A DNA stretch of 64,000 nucleotides from Arthrobacter sp. H16F315. Lineage in GTDB: Bacteria > Actinomycetota > Actinomycetes > Actinomycetales > Micrococcaceae. Numbering within the stretch: position 1 is the stretch's first letter; each line of letters begins with the position of its first letter. The stretch spans positions 1,674,001-1,738,000 of the forward strand of contig NZ_JAMXSS010000002.1 of the NCBI RefSeq assembly GCF_024124825.1, given 5' to 3'. Positions 57,638-64,000 of the stretch are shown here, piece after piece. The position numbers were made by a program, and so were the translations under genes. The notes beneath the pieces are model-generated. The model made no database searches and was not told the DNA's origin. It saw nothing but the letters and a program-made list of their open reading frames with translations.

Positions 57638-59076
57638 TTAATCCCGCCATAGATTCTGCAGTTCCGGAAACGCCCGTTCGTAGCCGGCCAGCAGCCTTCC
57701 CGCGAGGTCCCCGGAGTCGAGGTCCGCGGAACCGCCGGGTCCGGAGCCGACCAGCGGGTGCCTGGCAAAAGCAGCCCGGGCCGCATCGCGGCGCCCGGTT
57801 CCGGTGCTCCCGGCGTCCCGGCGGGTGGCGCTCACAACGAGGCGCTCGACGTCCTTGACCTGCTGCAGCAGGGCCAGTTGCGCCGGTGCCGGGCGTTCCT
57901 GCTGAAGGGGACAACGCCGTCGGGCGTTACCTGGCAGGGGACCTCGACGACGGCGTCCGCGGGCAGTCCCGGAATAGCCGCGATCCGGCCCGCTGCCGGA
58001 TCGCCGCCGGTGTTGCGGGTATTTAGGATCAGCTCCGCCGGGCCGCCGCCGGAGAGGGCGCGCATCACGGCGAGGGCGACCCGTTCGTAGCCGCCGCCGG
58101 CCAAATCCGTTTCATCCCGGCGCTCGCCGGCGGATCGGGCCTCGGCGAGGTAGCCTTCCTCACGGGATCGGCGCGCGGCATCCCAGAGCCGGTAGGCGTC
58201 CTGGCCGGCGGCTGCGAGCCGCGGATAAAGTTCGGACTGCTGTCGGTCGATGGACTCGCCGCGGGTCGTGGCGGCGGACCTGATGCCGGTCAGGGCGCGA
58301 CCGGTCTCATAGTAGTAATAGAGGTATTCGTTCGGCAGGCATCCCAGTTCCGCAAGGAAAGGTTGCCCAAACAGGCGTCCTTCCTCGAAACCGGCCAAAG
58401 CGTCTGCATCGGCCAGTAGTCCCGGAAGCATGTCCTGGCCGCCGGACTCCAGACGGTAGAGCCAGCCCAGGTGGTTCAGGCCGTAGTACCCGACGCCGTC
58501 GAGCGTCCCCGCGGGCAGTGCGACGCCCGCGGCACCCGCCGCCCGGTGCACCAGCCCGCTGGCCGAATCGCAGATGCCGACCACCTTGGGCCCGAGGACA
58601 GGCACCAGGGCCTCGGTGACCATGCCCGCCGGATTCGTGAAATTCAGCAGCCACGCGTCAGGACAGTGGCGCCGCATCTGCTCAGCGAGCTCCAGCATGC
58701 GCGGAATCGACCGCAACGCGTACGAGATGCCGCCGGCTCCTGTGGTCTCCTGGCCCAGGAGCCCGAGGTCCAAGGCCACCCGCTCGTCGGCGGTTCGCCC
58801 GGCCGTCCCGCCGGGACGAATCGCGGCGAACACCAGATCCGTGCCGGACAGCGCCTCGGCCAGGGATGTGGTGGCCCGCACCGCGGGTAAGGCTGCGGTG
58901 CCTGGCACGTACGGTGCCGGGTACGAGGCAAGCACCGCGCGGATCGCGTCGAGGCGGCCGGGATCGACGTCGTACAGCACCAGTTCCCGGACCAGCCCGG
59001 CGAAGGGCCCCGCACAGAGCGCCCGGTAGATCAGCGGTACCCGGAATCCGCCGCCGCCGGCAATCATCAGCCGCAT
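57638..59076 (-). CDS. GH4 family glycosidase, 6-phospho-beta-glucosidase type (frame broken as sequenced)
   Basis: GH4 enzymes use NAD and Mn to cleave glycosides, often sugar 6-phosphates. The Rossmann start MRLMIAGGGGFRVPLIYRAL, NFTNPAGMVTEAL, the metal Cys in VGICDSASGLVHR and the His in GLNHLGWLYRL are present. As sequenced the frame drifts after TPDGVVPFS and stops at 57832. Adding one G to the plus-strand GGGG at 57906-57909 restores VVPLQQERPAPAQLALLQQV and a protein of 479 residues ending NLWRD at 57638. It diverges from the PfkB kinase gene, and both starts have a -10 just upstream. Confidence 0.88.
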
Positions 59077-59082
59077 GCCGAC

Positions 59083-59088
59083 AGTCTA
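59083..59088 (-). promoter_or_regulatory. Candidate -10 of the GH4 gene (leaderless)
   Basis: On the minus strand TAGACT is followed by GTCGGC and the ATG at 59076. No binding site is present. Confidence 0.45.
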
Positions 59089-59145
59089 TGCGCGGAGGGG
59101 ACCGCCTGGACCGGCAGGCGCCTTTCCAGCGGTACCTCGACGGCG

Positions 59146-59151
59146 TAGGGT
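59146..59151 (+). promoter_or_regulatory. Candidate -10 of the PfkB kinase gene (leaderless)
   Basis: TAGGGT lies 7 nt before the ATG at 59159. TTTCCA at 59123-59128 is a fair -35 at 17 bp. Confidence 0.45.
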
Positions 59152-59158
59152 GCCAACT

Positions 59159-60261
59159 ATGGACGCGCTTCCGACGCGGCGATTTGATCCGCTTGCCTCC
59201 GCCCGTACCCCCGGTGCGGCGGGTTTTGACCTGCTGCTTACGGGGACGGTCTCTCAGGACATCATTTTCACCGGGCTGCCGCACGCCCCGTCGCCGGCAC
59301 CGAGATCTGGAGCGACGGGATGGGCAGCTGCCCCGGGGGCGTAGCCAACCAGGCCATCGCCGCGGCACGGCTGGGGCTGCGGACCGGGCTGGCGGCTGCC
59401 TTCGGCGATGACGGCTACGGCGACTACAACTGGAAGATACTGGCCGGACAGGAGCACGTGGACTTGTCCTTGTCCCGGCGGGTCGCCGGTTGGCATTCAC
59501 CGGTCACAGTCTCCCTGAGCGTGGAGCATGACCGGTCCATGGTGACCCACGGGCACCCGGCCCCCGTCAGCTCCAGCGAACTGATCGGCAAGCCGCCGCC
59601 GGCGCTCGCCGCCGTCGCGGAGCTCGGCGAGGAAGTGGAGCCGTGGGCAATCGACGCGCACAAAGCCGGGGTCCGGCTGTTCGGCGATGTCGGCTGGGAT
59701 CCCACCGGCGCCTGGTCCTCCTCCCGGCTGGACAACCTGAAGTATTTCCACGCCTTTTTGCCCAACCAGCACGAAGCCATGGCATTCACCCGCCATGACA
59801 ACCCGTGGGCGGCACTCTACGCCCTGGCGGACAGGGTGCCGGTCGCCGTCGTGACCCTTGGACCCCAGGGGGCGATGGCGGTGGACTCCGAAACGGGCGA
59901 GGAGGAGTGGGTGCCGTCGCTGCCCGTGTCCGCGTTCGACCCGACCGGCGCGGGGGACTGCTTCGGAGCCGCCTTCATCGTCGGTTGCCTGGCCGGCTGG
60001 CCGCTGGGTGACAGGTTGAGGTTTGCCAATCTCTGCGCGGCCCTGGCAGTGCAGGAGGTCGGCGGCTCGCTGGCGGCGCCCGGTTGGGGGGACATCGCCG
60101 ACTGGTGGCAGCGCGCCAACGCCCGCAAGGAACGCCAGTCCAGCCAGTGGATGCGGCGCTACCGTTTTCTGGAGGACATCATCCGGGACGTACCGCCGGA
60201 GGCTGCAGCGGCGGGCGACGGCGACCATCGCCCACCTCTCGGACGCGTAGCGCTGTTCTAA
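59159..60261 (+). CDS. PfkB-family carbohydrate kinase (frame broken as sequenced)
   Basis: A ribokinase-type sugar kinase. The N-terminus FDLLLTGTVSQDIIFTGLPH, the substrate-side glycines in GSCPGGVANQAIAAARLG and the catalytic loop FDPTGAGDCFGAAF identify it. As sequenced, the frame from ATG 59159 is lost after APSP; one more G at 59296-59297 gives SPGTEIWSDGMGSCPGG and 367 residues. The open frame starting at 59320 lacks the first 53 residues and is not a real start. It is divergent from the GH4 gene, which suggests a catabolic pair acting on one sugar (inference). Confidence 0.88.
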
Positions 60262-60267
60262 CCGCCA

Positions 60268-60295
60268 CCCACCAGCGGACATGTCCGCTGGTGGG
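60268..60295. repeat. 28-bp perfect palindrome between kinase gene and alr
   Basis: CCCACCAGCGGACA (60268-60281) is followed at once by its exact reverse complement. It may end the kinase transcript. GGACATG and GGGCATG recur further along the same 192-nt gap. Confidence 0.75.
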
Positions 60296-60441
60296 CTCCC
60301 TTCCCGGAGGACATGCTCTCCGTGCGGGCCGGGGAATGGGCATAAACCTGTTGTGCCCTGCGGTGGGTGCTAACAGTGGGCATGTCCCCCGGAGCAGGGC
60401 TGCCACGGGGCCCGAATTAAGCCCCATGCGCGGGCCACCCC

Positions 60442-60447
60442 TAGAAT
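60442..60447 (+). promoter_or_regulatory. Candidate -10 of alr (leaderless)
   Basis: TAGAAT lies 6 nt before the GTG start of alr at 60454, with no binding site between them. A clear -35 is missing. Confidence 0.5.
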
Positions 60448-60453
60448 CGTTAA

Positions 60454-61674
60454 GTGACTTACCCAGCAGCAACAGGTGACTTCCGGCCGGTCCCGGAGGC
60501 CCAGCCCGGCCACGCCGAAGAACGCTCGGCCGTAATCGACCTTGAAGCCATCCGGCACAACGTCCGCCGCATCGCAGCCGTAGCATCACCGGCGCGGGTG
60601 ATGGCAGTGGTCAAAGCCGATGCTTACGGTCACGGCGCCGTTCCGGTGGCCCGTGCTGCCCTTGGCGCCGGCGCCACCTGGCTGGGAACCGCCCATATTT
60701 CCGAAGCCCTGGCCCTGCGCGCCGCCGGGATCGAGGCGCCCGTGCTTGCCTGGCTGCACACCCCGGAGAGTAACTTCGCCGCCGCCGTGGCCGCCGGGAT
60801 TGACATCGGGTGCTCGGGGTGGGATCTAAAGCGCACCGTGGCTGCAGCCCGGGAGCAGGAACGGCCAGCCCGTGTGCACCTAAAAGTGGACACCGGGCTG
60901 GGCCGCAACGGGGCAACCATGAGTGCCTGGGACGGCGTGGTCGGCGAAGCCATGGATTACCAAGACCAGGGCCTCCTGCGCGTGGTGGGTATTTTTTCCC
61001 ACTTGGCCGTCGCCGACGAACCCGAACGACCGGAAACGGACGAGCAGCTGGCCGCCTTCCGCGAAGCCCTCGCTATCGCCCAGGACGCCGGCGTGGACCC
61101 TGAGGTGCGGCACCTCGCCAACACCCCGGCCACGCTGTCGCGGCCGGACACACACTTTGACCTGGTCCGCGTGGGCCTGGGCCTCTACGGGCTGTCCCCG
61201 TTCGAGGACCAGAGCCCGGAAGAACTGGGCCTGCGCCCCGCCATGACCGTCCGTACGGTGGTCTCGCACTGCAAAGACGTGCCCGCCGGCCAGGGCGTCT
61301 CCTACGGGCTGAATTACCGCACCGGCAGCGCCAGCACGCTGGGCCTGATCCCGCTGGGCTACGCCGACGGGGTCCCGCGGATCGCAACCGGCGGACCCGT
61401 CCGGGTCCGTGGTGTGAACTACCCCGTGGTGGGACGCATCGCAATGGACCAGATGGTGATCGACCTCGGTCCGCTCAGTGTGTCGGCCGGAGGGACCAGC
61501 GTGCTGGGCGCCGAGGCCGTGCTCTTTGGCAACGGCGAGGACGGCGGTCCCACCGCCGAGGACTGGGCCCGGGCCGCAGGCACCAACAATTATGAGATCG
61601 TCACGCGGATCAGTCCCCGGGTTCCGCGCCGCTACATCAATGAAATGCCCGGCCGCGAGGGGTCGCAACCGTGA
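60454..61674 (+). CDS. alr: Alanine racemase
   Basis: Alr makes D-alanine for peptidoglycan with PLP. The 406 residues have the PLP lysine in VMAVVKADAYGHGAVPVA, the substrate-side Tyr in YADGVPRIATGGPV and RIAMDQMVIDLG. GTG start. The next gene, tsaE, overlaps by 4 nt (GTGA), so alr opens the tsa operon, an order common in actinobacteria. Confidence 0.97.
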   Translation: MTYPAATGDFRPVPEAQPGHAEERSAVIDLEAIRHNVRRIAAVASPARVMAVVKADAYGHGAVPVARAALGAGATWLGTAHISEALALRAAGIEAPVLAWLHTPESNFAAAVAAGIDIGCSGWDLKRTVAAAREQERPARVHLKVDTGLGRNGATMSAWDGVVGEAMDYQDQGLLRVVGIFSHLAVADEPERPETDEQLAAFREALAIAQDAGVDPEVRHLANTPATLSRPDTHFDLVRVGLGLYGLSPFEDQSPEELGLRPAMTVRTVVSHCKDVPAGQGVSYGLNYRTGSASTLGLIPLGYADGVPRIATGGPVRVRGVNYPVVGRIAMDQMVIDLGPLSVSAGGTSVLGAEAVLFGNGEDGGPTAEDWARAAGTNNYEIVTRISPRVPRRYINEMPGREGSQP

Positions 61675-62294
61675 GCGGGGCGCTCTGGGAACGGACCCTG
61701 ACAGTCCGGACCGCGGAGGAAACCCACGCCCTTGCCGCCGTCCTTGGTGCCCAGCTCCAGGCCGGTGACCTGCTGGTCCTCACCGGCGAGCTCGGAGCGG
61801 GAAAAACCACCTTCACCCAGGGCCTCGCCGAGGGATTGGGCGTCCGTGCCGGCATCATCTCACCGACGTTCGTGCTCGTTCGCATCCACCCGAACCTGCC
61901 TTCCGGCTCCCGTCCGGGCGGTCCGGACCTGGTCCACGTGGACGCGTACCGGCTGGGGTCCGCGTCGGAAATCGACGACATCGACCTGGAAAACACCATG
62001 GACAGCGCTGTCACAGTTGTCGAATGGGGCCGGGACCGGGTGGAACACTTGAGCGAGAGCCGGCTCGAGGTGGATCTGGTCCGCAGCCTCGGCGGCGCCG
62101 CTGCGCCACCAGCTGCCACTTCGGAACCCGACCCCGTTGAACCAGACCCCCTGGACTTTGACCCTGCGGACAACGATGAACCTCGCACCATCATTATCCG
62201 CGGTTTCGGTCCCCGCTGGGTGGACCGGCCCGTGCTGCCCGCTCCCGGCGAGTATCCCGCGCAGCCCCTGCCAACCACCCCGGAAGGGACCTGA
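61671..62294 (+). CDS. tsaE: tRNA t6A synthesis ATPase TsaE
   Basis: TsaE is the ATPase partner of TsaB/TsaD in t6A37 formation on ANN-decoding tRNAs. The P-loop GELGAGKTTFTQGLAEGLG, SPTFVLVRIHP and the VVEWGRDRVEHL motif are present. It has 207 residues, longer than usual, because of a Pro/Asp-rich C-terminal stretch of about 60. The GTG start overlaps alr; the stop shares one base with the tsaB ATG. Confidence 0.94.
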   Translation: MSGALWERTLTVRTAEETHALAAVLGAQLQAGDLLVLTGELGAGKTTFTQGLAEGLGVRAGIISPTFVLVRIHPNLPSGSRPGGPDLVHVDAYRLGSASEIDDIDLENTMDSAVTVVEWGRDRVEHLSESRLEVDLVRSLGGAAAPPAATSEPDPVEPDPLDFDPADNDEPRTIIIRGFGPRWVDRPVLPAPGEYPAQPLPTTPEGT

Positions 62295-62965
62295 TGCTGA
62301 TCCTTGCCATCGACACCTCGGCCGTGGCCAGCGCCGCCCTCGTTTCCGATGACACCCCGGAATCGGTGGTGGCGAGCTTCGCCACACAAGATACCCGCAG
62401 CCACGCCGAAGTACTGGCCCCGGGAATCGCGGCGCTCCTTACGGAGGCCGGATTGGACGGCTCCGACGTCGACGCCGTCGTCGTCGGGGTAGGACCGGGC
62501 CCATTCACCGGGCTGCGCTCGGGGATCGTCACGGCCCGCACCCTCTCGTTCGTCTGGGGCAAGCCGCTCCATGGCCTCATGAGCCTTGACGCCATCGCGC
62601 TGGAAGTGGCGGAGTCCACGGTCGCGGCGCCGGAGTTCATTGTCGCCACGGATGCCCGGCGCAAAGAGGTCTACTGGGCCCGGTACGCCGTGGCCAGCGG
62701 CCAGCTGCCGCAGCTGCTGGACGGCCCGCACGTCGGCTTTGCCGGGGCGCTGCCCGAGCTTCCCGTCTACGGCGCCGGCGCCGGTCTCTATGCGGACCTT
62801 GTTAAGGCCGTTCCCGAGTTCAGCTCCCGCCAGCCGGAAGCCCTGTCGCTGGGCCAGTTCGCCCTCGCGCGGCTCGCGGCGGGCGAACAGCTGCTCGACT
62901 CCACCCCGCTCTACCTGCGTGAGTCCGACGCCCAGGTACCCGGTCCGCGGAAGAGGGCGCTGTGA
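62294..62965 (+). CDS. tsaB: tRNA t6A synthesis protein TsaB
   Basis: The 223-residue protein is an ASKHA-fold partner of TsaD, lacking its catalytic metal site. LILAIDTSAVASAALVSDDT at the start and GVGPGPFTGLRSGIVTARTL in the middle are diagnostic. It lies between tsaE and rimI with overlaps on both sides. Confidence 0.94.
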   Translation: MLILAIDTSAVASAALVSDDTPESVVASFATQDTRSHAEVLAPGIAALLTEAGLDGSDVDAVVVGVGPGPFTGLRSGIVTARTLSFVWGKPLHGLMSLDAIALEVAESTVAAPEFIVATDARRKEVYWARYAVASGQLPQLLDGPHVGFAGALPELPVYGAGAGLYADLVKAVPEFSSRQPEALSLGQFALARLAAGEQLLDSTPLYLRESDAQVPGPRKRAL

Positions 62966-63498
62966 ACGCCCCGTCCGCTGGCCGCGGTGCGGAACCGGCA
63001 GCGCTGCCCGGCGGCGTGAGACTTCGGCTCATGACCGCTGCGGACATTCCCGCAGTGGATGAGCTGGAGCGCCAGCTGTTCCCGGTGGACGCCTGGCCGC
63101 TGCAGATGTTTGTCGCCGAACTGGCGCAGGCCGGCACCCGGCACTACCTCGTGGCCGAGCGTGCAGGGCAGATTGTGGGCTATGCAGGGCTGATGTGCAT
63201 CGAGCCGATCGCGGATGTCCAGACCATTGCGGTTGCGCCTGAGTACGAGGGCCGGGGCATTGGTTCGGCTTTGCTCACCGCGCTCATCAGGGAAAGCCGG
63301 CTGCGCCGTGCCGAGGACGTGCTCCTGGAGGTCCGGGCCGACAACCCCCGGGCACAACAGCTCTACCGCCGCTACGGGTTCGAGCAGATCCACCTCCGGG
63401 CCCGCTACTACCGCGACGGCGTTGACGCGCTGATCATGCGGCTGCGGCTGGCCAGTCCCGAATCCGATGCCACTCCCAGGGAAGCAGCCCGACCATGA
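62962..63498 (+). CDS. rimI: Ribosomal protein S18-alanine N-acetyltransferase RimI
   Basis: RimI acetylates the N-terminal alanine of S18 in E. coli. The 178 residues contain the GNAT core: [19 protein letters not shown], the acetyl-CoA loop [19 protein letters not shown] and [20 protein letters not shown]. Its place inside the tsa operon supports the name. GTG start, GTGA overlap with tsaB; the stop overlaps the tsaD ATG. Confidence 0.92.
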   Translation: MNAPSAGRGAEPAALPGGVRLRLMTAADIPAVDELERQLFPVDAWPLQMFVAELAQAGTRHYLVAERAGQIVGYAGLMCIEPIADVQTIAVAPEYEGRGIGSALLTALIRESRLRRAEDVLLEVRADNPRAQQLYRRYGFEQIHLRARYYRDGVDALIMRLRLASPESDATPREAARP

Positions 63499-64000
63499 AC
63501 CGCACCACTTATGCCCGGCCGCTGGTCCTGGGCATTGAGTCCTCCTGCGACGAGACCGGCGTCGGGATTGTCCGCGGGACCCGGCTGCTGACCAATACGG
63601 TGTCCTCCTCCATGGATGAGCATGTCCGGTTCGGCGGCGTGATCCCCGAGATCGCCTCCCGTGCCCATCTCGATGCCTTCGTCCCCACGCTCCGCGCGGC
63701 CCTGGGCGAGGCCGGGGTGACGCTGGAGGACATCGATGCGATCGCCGTGACCTCCGGTCCGGGCCTCGCGGGAGCCCTGATGGTGGGTGTCTGCGCGGCC
63801 AAGGCGCTCGCTGTGGCAACGGGCAAACCGCTCTACGCCATCAACCACCTCGTCGCCCATGTCGGCGTCGGCCTGCTCCAGCCGGACGACGGCGGCCCGC
63901 AGGCTTTCGCCGGGTCCCCGGCGGCAGCCGGCGGGCGCGGGAGTACCGTGCCGCGAAACGGCCTGCCGGAAAACCTGGGGGCCCTGCTGGTCTCCGGCGG
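63495..64000 (+). CDS. tsaD: tRNA t6A synthase subunit TsaD (5' part only)
   Basis: The visible 168 residues are the N-terminal part of TsaD, which transfers threonylcarbamoyl to A37 of t[20 protein letters not shown] opens the protein, [20 protein letters not shown] follows, and the metal-binding histidines appear in [12 protein letters not shown] Gly/Ala-rich insert after LLQPDD may be lineage specific. The ATG overlaps the rimI stop. The gene continues past the right edge. Confidence 0.96.
   Translation, partial: MNRTTYARPLVLGIESSCDETGVGIVRGTRLLTNTVSSSMDEHVRFGGVIPEIASRAHLDAFVPTLRAALGEAGVTLEDIDAIAVTSGPGLAGALMVGVCAAKALAVATGKPLYAINHLVAHVGVGLLQPDDGGPQAFAGSPAAAGGRGSTVPRNGLPENLGALLVSG

Noticed and set aside
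1..64000. tRNA or rRNA genes
   Set aside because: No cloverleaf-like or rRNA-like stretch was recognised in the gaps, which are short; a covariance-model search would be needed to exclude small RNAs.

Overview
The window looks like a chromosomal segment of a high-GC actinobacterium of the family Micrococcaceae, close to Arthrobacter or Pseudarthrobacter. The reasons are the gene content and protein sequences (mycothiol glycosyltransferase MshA, TreY/TreZ trehalose synthesis, short-form adenylate kinase, many GTG starts) and an actinobacterial style of promoter. No rRNA, tRNA, CRISPR array, prophage or insertion sequence was seen.

Layout. 1-375: 5' end of a GH1 beta-glucosidase, minus strand. 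827-12798: the S10 and spc ribosomal protein clusters (rpsJ to rpsQ, rplN to rplO), then secY and adk. 12902-13728: map. 13816-17104: minus-strand sugar ABC transporter operon. 17338-18278: P1-family peptidase. 18456-22568: alpha-type cluster infA-rpmJ-rpsM-rpsK-rpoA-rplQ, then truA. 22565-34476: a surface-appendage island with a histidine kinase, a response regulator, a degenerate HPt protein and a complete Tad/Flp pilus locus. 34771-43675: rplM-rpsI-glmM, mscL, a VanY-type carboxypeptidase, coaA, glmS-acpS-nnr. 43767-51203: glgX-treY-treZ and an aldo/keto reductase. 51373-60261: inositol-1-phosphate synthase, a DUF559 nuclease bracketed by 32-bp repeat arrays, fhs, mshA, an acetyltransferase, and a divergent GH4 glycosidase/PfkB kinase pair. 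60454-64000: alr and the tsaE-tsaB-rimI-tsaD group, running off the right edge.

How the genes work together. The backbone is translation, secretion and cell-wall precursor supply: GlmS and GlmM lead towards UDP-GlcNAc, and Alr supplies D-alanine. Accessory modules sit between the backbone blocks: sugar uptake, the Tad pilus with its own two-component system, glycogen-to-trehalose conversion, and a glycoside/kinase catabolic pair. Ino1 makes the inositol phosphate that MshA uses to start mycothiol synthesis.

Sequence quality matters. Eleven genes have frames broken by one base, always in a short run of G or C, and two of them (rpoA, map) should be essential. In every case restoring one base gives a full-length family member. 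I read these as sequencing or assembly indels, annotate the genes at full length, and mark each site.

Strongest leads: (1) the DUF559 nuclease gene between two oppositely oriented arrays of 32-bp repeats that share a GTGAGGGAGG core; (2) an HPt protein beside the Tad locus that lacks the phospho-accepting histidine; (3) a recurrent TAnnnT-like -10 placed 6-7 nt before the start codon, suggesting many leaderless mRNAs; (4) two palindromes sharing the arm CGCAGTTGTGG, both between convergent genes; (5) a terminator-like hairpin inside the first codons of truA.
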